DNA from: WRGA01 sp031553395
Lineage (GTDB): Bacteria > Bacteroidota > Bacteroidia > Bacteroidales > WRGA01
Reading direction: 5' to 3'
Length of the DNA: 64,000 bases
Assembly (NCBI GenBank): GCA_031553395.1
Contig: JAVBLR010000008.1
Coordinates: forward strand, 1 to 64,000
Part shown: positions 9,692 to 19,678 of the stretch, piece after piece
Layout of the letters: each line of letters starts with the position of its first letter
How positions within the stretch are numbered: the stretch's first letter is position 1
The notes under the pieces: model-generated
The model's database searches: none
Seen by the model: only the letters and a program-made list of their open reading frames with translations
Told to the model about the DNA's origin: nothing
Made by a program: the position numbers and the translations under genes

Positions 9692-10298
9692 TTTAATAAT
9701 TTGCATGAATAAAATAATAAAAGAACAAATACAATCCTCTATATTAACAAAACAAGCTATATTAGAATCTCCAACTTTATTAAAATTAATTGAAGAGGCG
9801 GCAATTTTAATATTAGAGGCATATAAACATGAGAACAAAACTTTGTTGGCCGGAAATGGAGGAAGCGCTGCTGATGCACAACATATTGCCGGAGAATTTG
9901 TCTCCAGATTTTATTTTGACAGGCCAGGTATGCCATCAATTGCTTTGAATACAGATACTTCTATTTTGACATCAATAGGAAATGATTACGGATATGAAAA
10001 AATATTCTCACGACAAATTCAAGCACAGGGACAAAATGGAGATGTTTTTATAGGTATTTCAACCTCAGGAAATTCTTCTAATATTATTGAGGCTTTATTA
10101 GCTTGCAAAGAAAAAGGGATTAAAACCATCGGATTAACTGGAGCAGGTAAAGGAAAAATGTCGGAATTATGTGATATTTGTCTTGAAGTGCCATCTACAG
10201 AAACACCTCGGATACAAGAATCTCATATCTTGATTGGACATATTCTGTGTTGCATCGTTGAAGAGAAAATATTCGGACATTTAAAACAGGATAAATAA
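9672..10298 (+). CDS. gmhA: Sedoheptulose 7-phosphate isomerase (SIS domain)
   Basis: GmhA makes D-glycero-D-manno-heptose 7-phosphate from sedoheptulose 7-phosphate, the first step of heptose activation. The SIS-domain motifs LLAGNGGSAADAQHIAGEF, ISTSGNSSNII and the C-terminal ETPRIQESHILIGH (zinc and catalytic Glu/His residues) are present. The frame is open from 9630, but the ATG at 9672 has an AGGAGG six bases upstream (9661-9666) and is the clear start. It overlaps hddA by 20 bp and ends exactly where hddC begins. Confidence 0.93.
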   Translation: MDGKYSDLIICMNKIIKEQIQSSILTKQAILESPTLLKLIEEAAILILEAYKHENKTLLAGNGGSAADAQHIAGEFVSRFYFDRPGMPSIALNTDTSILTSIGNDYGYEKIFSRQIQAQGQNGDVFIGISTSGNSSNIIEALLACKEKGIKTIGLTGAGKGKMSELCDICLEVPSTETPRIQESHILIGHILCCIVEEKIFGHLKQDK

Positions 10299-10981
10299 TG
10301 GATGTTATTATTCTTGCCGGAGGAATGGGAACCCGATTGCGGGAAATTGTTTCTGATGTTCCAAAACCAATGGCCCCAATTAAGGATAAACCTTTTTTGG
10401 AATATTTGCTCAATTGGCTATCCGGATATTCTTCTGTTACAAAATTCGTTTTAGCCGTAGGATATAAGTCAGAAGTAATAGTTCAACATTTTGGAGATTC
10501 TTTTAAAGGAATTCCTGTCTGTTATATCAATGAATTAGAGCCTCTTGGTACGGGAGGAGCTATTGCAAACGCATTGAAAGCATGCGACTCTGATGATGTA
10601 TTGATTATTAATGGCGATACATATTTCCCGATAAATATCGACAGTTTCGAAGAATTTCATCACACGAATAAAAAGCCGATTTCCATAGCCTTAAAAAAAA
10701 TGGAGGAATTTGAACGATATGGAACTGTTGATATTAATCAGAATTCAATTGTCAAATTCAATGAAAAAATGTACTGCAGGAAAGGTCTGATAAATGGAGG
10801 CATCTATATTATTTCAAAAAAATGGCTGGAAGGAAAAAACTATCCGGCTAAATTTTCTTTTGAAAAAGATACTCTCGAGAAAAATGTTTCTGAGAATTCA
10901 TTAGGAGGCAAAGTCTTTGAAGACATTTTTATTGACATTGGTATTCCCGAAGATTATGCTAAAGCTACATCCATTATATGA
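10298..10981 (+). CDS. hddC: D-glycero-alpha-D-manno-heptose 1-phosphate guanylyltransferase-like
   Basis: A 227-residue sugar-phosphate nucleotidyltransferase. The N-terminal MDVIILAGGMGTRL loop binds the nucleotide, KPM follows, and INGDTY holds the metal-binding Asp. Sequence alone does not fix GTP or the heptose substrate, but its position between gmhA and gmhB, overlapping both by a few bases, makes it HddC. The product would be GDP-D-glycero-alpha-D-manno-heptose. Confidence 0.87.
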   Translation: MDVIILAGGMGTRLREIVSDVPKPMAPIKDKPFLEYLLNWLSGYSSVTKFVLAVGYKSEVIVQHFGDSFKGIPVCYINELEPLGTGGAIANALKACDSDDVLIINGDTYFPINIDSFEEFHHTNKKPISIALKKMEEFERYGTVDINQNSIVKFNEKMYCRKGLINGGIYIISKKWLEGKNYPAKFSFEKDTLEKNVSENSLGGKVFEDIFIDIGIPEDYAKATSII

Positions 10982-11430
10982 ATAAAGCCGTTTTTTTAGA
11001 TAGAGATGGGGTTATCAATATAGAAAAAAATTATGTTTACAAAATTGAAGACTTCGAGTTTATAGATGGAATTTTTGATTTATGCAAAAAATATCAACAA
11101 GAAGGATATTTATTAATTGTTATTACTAATCAGGCAGGTATTGCCAGGGGATATTATACAGAAGAGCAATTTCGTGTTTTAACTGATTGGATGGTAAAGA
11201 AATTCGAGGAACAAGGAATTTCCATAGCAAAAGTGTATTTCTGTCCTCATCATCCTGATTTTACAGGAGAATGTGAATGCCGGAAACCTAACCCGGGAAT
11301 GATACTTCAAGCAGCAAAAGAATTTAAGTTGGACTTATCAAAAAGTATATTGATAGGAGATAAAATGAGTGATATTGAAGCTGGAGAGAGAGCTGGAGTA
11401 GGAACGAATATAGTTATAAAAACAAGGTAA
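10978..11430 (+). CDS. gmhB: D-glycero-D-manno-heptose 1,7-bisphosphate 7-phosphatase
   Basis: A small HAD-family phosphatase (150 aa) removing the C7 phosphate from heptose 1,7-bisphosphate. The FLDRDGVIN motif carries the nucleophilic Asp and its acid/base partner. ITNQAGIARG is motif II, and the zinc-binding loop reads CPHHPDFTGECECRKP. IGDKMSDIEAG is the last HAD motif. It overlaps hddC by 4 bp and completes the four-enzyme pathway. Confidence 0.95.
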   Translation: MNKAVFLDRDGVINIEKNYVYKIEDFEFIDGIFDLCKKYQQEGYLLIVITNQAGIARGYYTEEQFRVLTDWMVKKFEEQGISIAKVYFCPHHPDFTGECECRKPNPGMILQAAKEFKLDLSKSILIGDKMSDIEAGERAGVGTNIVIKTR

Positions 11431-11467
11431 CATTAAGATAGTTATATATAGATTGTATACGGAATAA

Positions 11468-12850
11468 ATGCATGATAATAAAAATTATAATTTATATGAA
11501 AGGCTTTTATATGCTATAAAAGGAGGTCATTCCAGAAGTGTAAAAGCTAAAAAAAATATTTTGTATTCATTATTGATTAAACTAATAAGCATTGCTATAA
11601 GTTTGCTGTTAGTTCCAATTACTATCAAATATGTGAATCCTACAGACTATGGTATATGGCTAACTGTTAGCTCTATAGTTGCATGGGTTAGTTTTTTTGA
11701 TATCGGATTAAGTAATGGAATGCGAAATAAGTTTACAGAAGCCATTGCTAAAAAGGATTTTGATTCGGCTAAGGCATATGTAAGTACAACTTATGTAGCC
11801 TTAATAGCTATTTTTTCTTTTTTATGGGTTATTTTTATTATTTTCAATAAATATTTAGATTGGAATAAGATACTTAATCTTAAAGATAATATATCGCCGG
11901 ATATCAGTATTCTTGTCATTATCGTTTTTTCTTATTTCTGCCTTCAATTTGTTTTACGGATTGTAAACACTGTATTGATTGCTAATCAACAACCTGCAAA
12001 ATCATCATTTATAGACATGTTGGGGCAACTGCTATCTCTATTGATTATTTTTATTTTAACAAAAACAACTCAAGGCTCCCTGATTAATTTAGGAATTGGA
12101 TTAACAGTTGCTCCCATAATTATTTTATTAATTGCAAATGTAATTTTATTTAAGACTGAATATAGGAAGTATACTCCATCATTTAAATATGCAAAGGTTA
12201 AATACCTAAAAGACATATTTAACTTAAGTATGAAGTTTTTTATTATTCAAATAGCAGCACTGATTCAATATCAAACGGCAAATTATATTATAGCCCGTAA
12301 TTTTGGCATGAATGAAGTAACAGCATACAATATTACCTATAAGTACTTTAATGTGATTACAATGGGATTTGTAATTATTTTAACTCCATTTTGGTCAGCG
12401 GCAACAGATGCTTATTCCAAAGGAGATTTTGAATGGATAAAAAATGCAGTTAAACGTTATGAAAAGGCCTTGTTAGTTTTTATGCTAATAGGTGTAATTA
12501 TGTTATTTGTATCTAACTTTGCATACGATTTATGGATAGGAAAGGATGTTGTATCTATTCCTTTAGAAATGTCCTTATGGTGCTTGATCTATTCTATTTC
12601 TATCTCTTTCGGAAGTATTTATGTGAATTTATTAAATGGAATTGGAGCTATACGAATTCAGTATTATCTGAGTATTATAACACCGATTTTATTTATCGTT
12701 CTTTGCCGGATATTTATAACATATTTTCATTTAGGCGTTTATTGCATGTTCTTAGCAGCTGTTATAGCAAATTTGAATGGAATAATAGTAGCTCCTATTC
12801 AATTTCGAAAAATATTTAAACAAGGAAAAGGTGGAATATGGAGGGCATAA
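11468..12850 (+). CDS. Polysaccharide flippase (Wzx/MATE-like)
   Basis: A 460-residue protein with about 12-14 hydrophobic helices, of the oligosaccharide flippase family that moves lipid-linked repeat units across the inner membrane. Typical features are the N-terminal LLLVPITIKYVNPTDYGIW and FFDIGLSNGMRNK segments. It overlaps the next membrane protein gene by 13 bp, fitting a Wzx/Wzy pair. Substrate cannot be predicted. Confidence 0.88.
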   Translation: MHDNKNYNLYERLLYAIKGGHSRSVKAKKNILYSLLIKLISIAISLLLVPITIKYVNPTDYGIWLTVSSIVAWVSFFDIGLSNGMRNKFTEAIAKKDFDSAKAYVSTTYVALIAIFSFLWVIFIIFNKYLDWNKILNLKDNISPDISILVIIVFSYFCLQFVLRIVNTVLIANQQPAKSSFIDMLGQLLSLLIIFILTKTTQGSLINLGIGLTVAPIIILLIANVILFKTEYRKYTPSFKYAKVKYLKDIFNLSMKFFIIQIAALIQYQTANYIIARNFGMNEVTAYNITYKYFNVITMGFVIILTPFWSAATDAYSKGDFEWIKNAVKRYEKALLVFMLIGVIMLFVSNFAYDLWIGKDVVSIPLEMSLWCLIYSISISFGSIYVNLLNGIGAIRIQYYLSIITPILFIVLCRIFITYFHLGVYCMFLAAVIANLNGIIVAPIQFRKIFKQGKGGIWRA

Positions 12851-14112
12851 AAAGCACTACAATACTTTATGAAGACTTTCAATCAAAAGAAATAAACCGT
12901 TTTTTGATTGGAATGTTGATTTATACTGTTGTAACAAATCTCTTTTTTAATTTTTTACCTGGTACCATTTGCAATATTTTCCAAATGGCAGGATTGTTAA
13001 TCTGTTCATTTTATTGGATAAAATTATTTTCGAAGTATAATATTTCAGATCAATATCTCAAAATTTCCATATCTTTATTGCTTATATGGCAAATATATAT
13101 ACTCACAAAAGGCCTTGTATTAAACTATCTATATATAAAAGAATATCTATTTGTAAGAGATCGTTTTTTACAATATTTTGTCCCCTTGGTTGTATTTATT
13201 CCTGTAATTACTCCTTATTTTTTACAAAAAATATTTTATTATTCCTATAAGTTAGGGATTGTATTTTTAGTAACATTACCTTTTCTTTTATTGTATATAC
13301 TTTCAGAACAATCGTTTTCGGAACAATATGTTTGGACATTTGTACCAGGTTGTGGTTTTATTCTTCTTACCTCTTTTTATCATGATAAACGTAAAGTGGT
13401 TGTCTCAGCAATTGTAACGATACTTGCATTCATCATAATTACAATAATGGCCCGAAGAAATATTATGTTAACCTGTGCCGGTTATTTATTTTCTTCATTT
13501 TGGATTTTTATTTTTTTCAATAAGCAGATATCATTAATTAAAAAGATAGGATATACTTTATTATCCGTAATTTTATTGTTGGCAGGATATGGCATATTTG
13601 TTTCGAATCAGTCAGGAGCATTCTCGAAGATTACAAACCGGATATCGGATGATTCGAGGGAAGGAGTACTTATAGCATATTTTATGGATATGTCTGATAC
13701 AGACTTATTGATAGGTAAAGGTATTAATGGCACATATTATTGCCCTGGAGTCGATTATGCGTGGACAGGGATTGAGTTAAAGCACCGAGATGTGGATGAT
13801 AGAGTGTATATTGAATGTGGATACCTACAGCTCATGTTAAATGGCGGTATTATATATGTAATATTATATTTATTGGTATTGGTTCCTGCTGTTATTAAAG
13901 GATTTTTCTTTTCTCGGAATATCTTTTCAAAGGCTTCTGCTACATTTATTCTATTATGGTTGATAGATATGGTACCATTTGGACTTCCAACATTTACATT
14001 CAGGTATTTTCTTGTTTGGTTTTGTGTTGCAATTTGTTACTCCAAAGAAATACGGTTGAAAGATGAAAATGAAATGATGGACTTCTTACAATACAAAAAT
14101 GGAGATATATGA
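12838..14112 (+). CDS. Wzy-like polysaccharide polymerase / O-antigen ligase-type membrane protein
   Basis: A 424-residue integral membrane protein with about ten helices and one large extracytoplasmic loop (about 275-325, rich in D, Y and charged residues), the layout of Wzy polymerases. Sequence identity in this family is low, so the call rests on topology and on its place between the flippase and the first glycosyltransferase. It overlaps both neighbours (13 bp and 4 bp). Confidence 0.72.
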   Translation: MEGIKSTTILYEDFQSKEINRFLIGMLIYTVVTNLFFNFLPGTICNIFQMAGLLICSFYWIKLFSKYNISDQYLKISISLLLIWQIYILTKGLVLNYLYIKEYLFVRDRFLQYFVPLVVFIPVITPYFLQKIFYYSYKLGIVFLVTLPFLLLYILSEQSFSEQYVWTFVPGCGFILLTSFYHDKRKVVVSAIVTILAFIIITIMARRNIMLTCAGYLFSSFWIFIFFNKQISLIKKIGYTLLSVILLLAGYGIFVSNQSGAFSKITNRISDDSREGVLIAYFMDMSDTDLLIGKGINGTYYCPGVDYAWTGIELKHRDVDDRVYIECGYLQLMLNGGIIYVILYLLVLVPAVIKGFFFSRNIFSKASATFILLWLIDMVPFGLPTFTFRYFLVWFCVAICYSKEIRLKDENEMMDFLQYKNGDI

Positions 14113-15356
14113 AAGTTGCGTTATTAACTGATCAATCAATATCTTCTAAAGACACTTTTGTTATTGGAGGTTGGATTCAATCGTTGATTTTGCTCCTTCA
14201 ACAATCGGAAATAATAGAATTGGCTGTAATAGGACCAACACAAGATCATTCTTCTATTGAAAAACAAGGAAATACAGTATACTATAAATTAAATCATAAA
14301 ATTTCTCCAAACTTTTTAAAAAGAATTTATCAAAAATTTAGATGCAAAATTCAGGATGATAACCTTATAGTGGATTATGTTTCGGCTATACATGATTTTA
14401 ATCCAGATATAGTTCAGATATTTGGTGTCGAAAATTTTTTATGCAATGTAGTTCCATTTATAAATTGTAAAGTTGTAGTTCATTTACAAGGATTAGCGAA
14501 TCCATATTTAAATGCATGGTTTCCACCAGGTATTTCAGCATGCTCCTTTTATTATTATTCATTTAACTTTATCGATTTTTTGCGAGGAATCGGGCAAAAG
14601 CAACAATATAATACATTTAAAGCGATTGCAAAAAGAGAACAGGAGTATTTTCGGATAATACGCTTTTTTATGGGACGTACTGGCTGGGATAACACGATTA
14701 CTCGATTTCTTGCTAAAGAAGCCCAATATTTTCATGTAGAGGAAGTTCTTCGTCCTGATTTTCACACAGATATACAATGGCAATTGAAAAGTAAAAAAGA
14801 GATAATATTCATATCAGTTTTATCTCCGGCAACTTACAAGGGCTTTGATCTTATTCTTAAAACAGCTTATCTATTGAAATCAAAAAATATAGAATTCAAA
14901 TGGATGATTTGCGGTTCCTCAGAAAAGGATAATGTTGTAAAAACGATTGAGAAAATAGTTAAAAAAAAATATAGTCAGAACAATATATTCTTTTTAGGAA
15001 AGAAGACAGTTAAAGAATTAATTCCATTGTTATTAGATGCAGACCTTTTTATCCATCCATCATACATTGATAATAGCCCTAATAGCATTTGTGAAGCTCA
15101 AATAATAGGTATGCCTGTAATTGCAGCAAATGTGGGTGGAGTTTCATCTTTGATTGAGAACAATAAAACCGGTATCTTAATTCCTGCCAATGACCCTTAT
15201 TGTTTTTGTGAGGAAATCATTTCGTTACTATCTGAACCTGAAAGAATGGAATATCTTGGAGCTAATGCAAGAGATACTGCAAAAAAAAGACATGATCGAG
15301 ATGCGATATTGAAATCTATTGAATCTGTTTATCAAGAAATACAGAGAGAAGCATGA
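14109..15356 (+). CDS. Glycosyltransferase family 4
   Basis: A 415-residue GT-B fold enzyme. The C-terminal half holds the family signature: FISVLSPATYKGFDLILK, then PSYIDNSPNSICEAQIIG with the nucleotide-sugar binding Glu, followed by GMPVIAANVGG and LIENNKTGIL. It probably adds one sugar of the repeat unit at the cytoplasmic face. It overlaps wzy and the following acyltransferase gene by 4 bp each. Donor and acceptor are unknown. Confidence 0.88.
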   Translation: MKVALLTDQSISSKDTFVIGGWIQSLILLLQQSEIIELAVIGPTQDHSSIEKQGNTVYYKLNHKISPNFLKRIYQKFRCKIQDDNLIVDYVSAIHDFNPDIVQIFGVENFLCNVVPFINCKVVVHLQGLANPYLNAWFPPGISACSFYYYSFNFIDFLRGIGQKQQYNTFKAIAKREQEYFRIIRFFMGRTGWDNTITRFLAKEAQYFHVEEVLRPDFHTDIQWQLKSKKEIIFISVLSPATYKGFDLILKTAYLLKSKNIEFKWMICGSSEKDNVVKTIEKIVKKKYSQNNIFFLGKKTVKELIPLLLDADLFIHPSYIDNSPNSICEAQIIGMPVIAANVGGVSSLIENNKTGILIPANDPYCFCEEIISLLSEPERMEYLGANARDTAKKRHDRDAILKSIESVYQEIQREA

Positions 15357-15997
15357 AGTCAATAAAAAATTACATAAGCAAAATGAAGACAGACTTCGGT
15401 GGATATACCTATTCTAATTACCGAGAAATGATGTATAAACTTAATAGTCTGTTTTATTCACATTTAATGCAAATTATTTTATTTTTGAAAGGTATAAAAA
15501 TAGGTAATTGTACTATATTTTATAACAAAGCTTATTTTTACAGATGCCCGGAATCAAAAATAAACATAGGTAATAATTGTATTTTTGACTCGGCCAAACT
15601 TCATAACTTAGTAGGAGTTAACACTCGCTGCATTATTTCAACTATGTCGAAACATGCACAATTGTATATAGGAAATTCTGTCGGTTTTTCTGGAGTTAAA
15701 ATTAGCTGTGCTGAAAAAATAATTGTAGGTGATGGAGCTTTAATGGGTGCAAATATACTTATGACAGACTCTGATTGGCATTCATTAGATCCTGTTAGAA
15801 GAGATGATAAAGATTTGATAAGAACAAAGCCTATAAAAATAGGAAATAATGTTTTTGTCGGAGCAAACTCAATAATTTTAAAAGGAACAGAAATTGGGGA
15901 TAACTCGGTTATTGGAGCCGGCAGTGTTGTTGCAGGCATTATCCCTTCAAATGTGATTGCAGCAGGGAATCCATGTAAGGTTATAAAAGCGTTATAA
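15353..15997 (+). CDS. Hexapeptide-repeat O-acyltransferase
   Basis: A 214-residue left-handed beta-helix acyltransferase. The I-G-N hexapeptide repeats run through the C-terminal half, with the TDSDWHSLDP motif, whose His is catalytic in the maltose/galactoside acetyltransferase group, and the closing IAAGNPCKVIK. It most likely O-acetylates a sugar of the polysaccharide using acetyl-CoA. It overlaps the preceding GT4 by 4 bp. Confidence 0.87.
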   Translation: MKSIKNYISKMKTDFGGYTYSNYREMMYKLNSLFYSHLMQIILFLKGIKIGNCTIFYNKAYFYRCPESKINIGNNCIFDSAKLHNLVGVNTRCIISTMSKHAQLYIGNSVGFSGVKISCAEKIIVGDGALMGANILMTDSDWHSLDPVRRDDKDLIRTKPIKIGNNVFVGANSIILKGTEIGDNSVIGAGSVVAGIIPSNVIAAGNPCKVIKAL

Positions 15998-16005
15998 ATA
16001 AGAAG

Positions 16006-16773
16006 ATGAAATTATCTATCATCACAGTTAATCTAAATAATTCAACAGGGTTAGAAAAAACAATTCAAAGTGTTATTAATCAGAAATATAACGACTTTGA
16101 ATATATTGTTATTGATGGAAAATCAACTGATAATAGTGTTGAAATTATTAAAAAATATTCAAACAGTATTGGCTATTGGATTTCAGAACCAGATAAAGGT
16201 ATTTATCAGGCAATGAATAAGGGGATTGCCCAAGCGAAAGGAGAATATGTTATATTTATGAACTCAGGGGATTGCCTTATCAGTAATAATACTTTAATGA
16301 ATGTATTTTCTAAAGAACACTCTGCTGATTTATTGGTGGGTAGCATAATCTTAGATGGTAAAAGAGTCAAAAGAAGAGAAAGTGTTCCACAAAAGATTAC
16401 ATTTTATTATTTTACAATAAACACAATCTTCCATCAATCTACTTTTACTAAAAAAACATTATTTGATGAAATTGGGTTGTATGATGAAAATATGAAAATA
16501 TCTTCTGATTGGAAATTTGCCCTCTTAGCTCTTATTAAGTATAATAAGTCTATTGAAATATTAGATGAAGATATTGCGTTAATGGATGCTTTTGGAATTA
16601 GCGGCTCTGATGAAGCCAATGATTGGATTAGGAGTGAACAAGATGAGACGATAAAAAAATATTTTCCGTATTTTTATGATGATTATAAAGAACTTTATAA
16701 ATTGAAAAGATTTTCAATCTATAGATTGAAAAAATATATCCGGTGGAGACTACGGAAGATACTTTATCGTTGA
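16006..16773 (+). CDS. Glycosyltransferase family 2
   Basis: A 255-residue GT-A enzyme. MKLSIITVNLNNSTGLEKT begins the nucleotide-binding fold, YIVIDGKSTDNS is the usual DG.STD motif, and EPDKGIYQAMNKGIAQAKG with FMNSGD marks the metal-binding region. This WcaA-type subgroup is common in capsule loci. It follows the acyltransferase by 8 bp. Substrate unknown. Confidence 0.9.
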   Translation: MKLSIITVNLNNSTGLEKTIQSVINQKYNDFEYIVIDGKSTDNSVEIIKKYSNSIGYWISEPDKGIYQAMNKGIAQAKGEYVIFMNSGDCLISNNTLMNVFSKEHSADLLVGSIILDGKRVKRRESVPQKITFYYFTINTIFHQSTFTKKTLFDEIGLYDENMKISSDWKFALLALIKYNKSIEILDEDIALMDAFGISGSDEANDWIRSEQDETIKKYFPYFYDDYKELYKLKRFSIYRLKKYIRWRLRKILYR

Positions 16774-16785
16774 TACTTTAGATAA

Positions 16786-18918
16786 ATGTGCAATATGGTT
16801 GAAATTAAATCATATATAAAAGAAATATTAGTGGTGATTTTGTTTTTTTGCAACATTGGTGTTGCAATGAGTATTGTATTGCCCGAAATTACAAATGATG
16901 AGAAAAATAACGTCACAATAACTTTTACGATAAAAAATAATGATGATTTCAAATCTTTAACAAGTAAGCATGCAATAAATAATGACAATCTCGGCTATTT
17001 CTTGTGGAGTTTACCAAAGCTTTATCAACACAAGGATAGTATTAACCTCATCATTCGGTTTGAGAAAGGGATTTATAAATTCAATGATTCAACCTTTTGG
17101 AATATGAATTCTATTTTGCCTCTCCCTCAAAATAATTATGCCGATTATAAGAAAATAAATCTGATTTTTGAACCAGCTGAAAATGCTAGAGATAGTGTTT
17201 TCATTTTATCAGACGGGAATGAATATATTGTTGGAGAACAAATTAGAGAAACAACTGCTCATTATATCTTTAATTTGAAAAGTTCATATTATAATGGTGA
17301 AACATATTTGGATCAAAATTTCAATCTACTTCCTGTCGGAGATACCGGGTATATGGATGAGTCGACGGAGATGAACAGGGCAGTTAGCAAAATTTCCTTT
17401 GACGATAAAAAGAATAAAATCCTGAAAATGCGTATTCCACAAGAGGTCGTAAAAACAATAGGGCAAAATAATTTCCCGGATTATTACGCTAATAGCCTTA
17501 TTTGTTGGAGATCATCTTACTTAAGTATGTATGGGTATATTGCAAAAATAAAAGACAATACGATTTATTTCTATACTAATAGTTCTACGGAAGAAAGGGA
17601 AACAGGCCCTAAAATTGATGCAAATATTGAATATTGGTTTAGTGGCCAATATCCTTTATTTTACATAACAAATGCAGGAGAAAAGTATAAAGGAAAAATT
17701 TATATATCAGGTAAAGAACTGTATATTCCTAAAGGTTCTGATATTAGGAAGGTTTATGAATGCAAATATTCGCAATTTATGCATACATCCTCTTTTAAAA
17801 CAGGTTCTTTTAAAATAAGAGGTTTAAACTTTGTCGGTTCATCTTTGTTTGATAAACCGGATTCTAATATGGGAGATGCCGGCATTAATTCGAGTTATGG
17901 AATAAATAAAAAAAAGTCTCTTTTGTATTTTCAAGAAACAGATAATGTAGAAATCTATGATAATAAGTTTAAAAACATTGGAAGTTATACGGCAATTGCT
18001 TTAGATCCATATCGTCATAACCAAAAAGGAAGAGATGCTTATTACAATAAGAATTGTCATATACATAATAATGTTTCTATTGATTTATATGGTAAATTTA
18101 TAGATGCACATATTGCAAATTCAACTATTGATGATAATTTTGTAAATAATGCAGGGATATTTTATAAAGAAGGAGGCGTTATTCATATTGCATCAGGTCT
18201 TCATTTTTTGGTAAAGAACAATATAATAAAAAATTTTCCATATAGTGGAATTACTGTAAACCAATGGGGTAATTATGATTTTATCAAAGGAGTAATAGAA
18301 TATAATGAGTTGTTTTGTGATCCAGAATATCAAAAAAATTATCAAAGAAATACATTGATGGATGGAGGTTCTATATATCTATGGATAGCAGACAGTGTTG
18401 CCGAAGATAGGATTGATATTAAATGCCGGTATAATATAGTTCATGATTTTAAAGGAAGAGCCGGAAATCATGGAATATATTTGGATAATGGCATTTTTAA
18501 TGTAGAAGTAATAGGAAATTTGGTTTATAATATATTTTCAGGTAAAAATAACTTCTCAAAACAAAACAGTTATACTGTATTATCTGATGATGTAGTATGG
18601 AAAGATAAAATATTACGTAATACAAATAATATTTTGGAGCATAATATTTTATTGGGCCCGTACCGTTTTACTGCGAATGGTAACAATGTAAGTACAGAAA
18701 AAAAAGTTAATTACCTGGGAGGATATTTATCGAGAGAGAATTGTTCTTTTTCGGATAAATCATCATATAAGCAATTATTACCGGATACCATTGACTCATT
18801 GGCAAAGGTAGATGCAAATGGTAGAATCCTTTTATATAAAGATATATCAAGTTTTCATTTACCCTCAATTATTACAAATCGCATTGAAGAATGTATGGAA
18901 CATAATACAAATAAATGA
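16786..18918 (+). CDS. Secreted right-handed beta-helix protein of the polysaccharide locus
   Basis: A 710-residue protein whose N-terminus has one hydrophobic segment (about 11-30), a signal peptide or anchor. From about 330 onward, short strands recur with N/D-rich turns (YDNKFKNIG, IHNNVSIDL, VEYNELF types), the pattern of pectate-lyase-like parallel beta-helices. Such proteins act as polysaccharide lyases, epimerases or hydrolases, so it may trim or modify the exported polymer. No catalytic site can be assigned. An internal ATG at 16795 is an alternative start. It is the only predicted extracytoplasmic enzyme in the locus. Confidence 0.7.
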   Translation: MCNMVEIKSYIKEILVVILFFCNIGVAMSIVLPEITNDEKNNVTITFTIKNNDDFKSLTSKHAINNDNLGYFLWSLPKLYQHKDSINLIIRFEKGIYKFNDSTFWNMNSILPLPQNNYADYKKINLIFEPAENARDSVFILSDGNEYIVGEQIRETTAHYIFNLKSSYYNGETYLDQNFNLLPVGDTGYMDESTEMNRAVSKISFDDKKNKILKMRIPQEVVKTIGQNNFPDYYANSLICWRSSYLSMYGYIAKIKDNTIYFYTNSSTEERETGPKIDANIEYWFSGQYPLFYITNAGEKYKGKIYISGKELYIPKGSDIRKVYECKYSQFMHTSSFKTGSFKIRGLNFVGSSLFDKPDSNMGDAGINSSYGINKKKSLLYFQETDNVEIYDNKFKNIGSYTAIALDPYRHNQKGRDAYYNKNCHIHNNVSIDLYGKFIDAHIANSTIDDNFVNNAGIFYKEGGVIHIASGLHFLVKNNIIKNFPYSGITVNQWGNYDFIKGVIEYNELFCDPEYQKNYQRNTLMDGGSIYLWIADSVAEDRIDIKCRYNIVHDFKGRAGNHGIYLDNGIFNVEVIGNLVYNIFSGKNNFSKQNSYTVLSDDVVWKDKILRNTNNILEHNILLGPYRFTANGNNVSTEKKVNYLGGYLSRENCSFSDKSSYKQLLPDTIDSLAKVDANGRILLYKDISSFHLPSIITNRIEECMEHNTNK

Positions 18919-18975
18919 TCTGTAATGAATAATGAAAATTATCTATTATTTTCTGACAATTTAAATAAAATATAA

Positions 18976-19674
18976 ATGGGAAAAACATATATAAGGAGAA
19001 GCTTAGGATATTTATCTTGTCTACTTGCAAAAAGGACTCCTCGAAATGCAAAAACAGCATTTATTTACAACAGAATACCCAAAAACGGGAAAATACTAGA
19101 TGTCGGTTGTGGAAATAACAGCCCTTATAATGTAAAAAGGATACGTCCTGATGTTTATTATGTCGGGTTAGACATTGGTGTTTATAACCAATCATCTGAA
19201 GCGATTAATTATGCCGATGAGCTTATTTATGCCCAACCGGAAAAGTTTCATCAGGCAATTGAGGAAAATGAATATGAATATGACGTTATTCTAAGTACTC
19301 ATAATTTAGAACATTGTAATGATTTTGTAAAAGTACTAAATGCCATGTCAAAAGCATTAAAAGAAGGAGGGCTTTTGTATCTTACATTTCCTTGTGAAGA
19401 AAGCGTACATTTTCCTAAAAGGAAAAATTCATTGAATTTTTATGATGACTCTTCTCACAAAGATGTTATTCCTTATTTAAAAACTATTTCAGTACTGAAA
19501 CAAACTGGAATGACCATTTTATTTGCAAAAAAAAGATTTCGACCATTTCTTCCCCTAATGGTAGGATTGTTTTATGAACCATTGGCTAAATTAACAAAAA
19601 TTCAATTGCCTATTATGAATGCAACTTGGGCATTATATGGTTTTGAAACTGTCATTATTGCAAAAAAAAAATAA
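18976..19674 (+). CDS. Class I SAM-dependent methyltransferase
   Basis: A 232-residue protein. Motif I ILDVGCGNNSPYN, followed by YVGLDIG and the post-motif STHNLEHCNDF, gives a Rossmann-fold methyltransferase of the UbiE/Methyltransf_11 type. In this setting it may methylate a sugar or the chain end. It is the first gene after a 57-bp gap, and the next gene begins 4 bp after its stop. Confidence 0.85.
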   Translation: MGKTYIRRSLGYLSCLLAKRTPRNAKTAFIYNRIPKNGKILDVGCGNNSPYNVKRIRPDVYYVGLDIGVYNQSSEAINYADELIYAQPEKFHQAIEENEYEYDVILSTHNLEHCNDFVKVLNAMSKALKEGGLLYLTFPCEESVHFPKRKNSLNFYDDSSHKDVIPYLKTISVLKQTGMTILFAKKRFRPFLPLMVGLFYEPLAKLTKIQLPIMNATWALYGFETVIIAKKK

Positions 19675-19678
19675 TACA

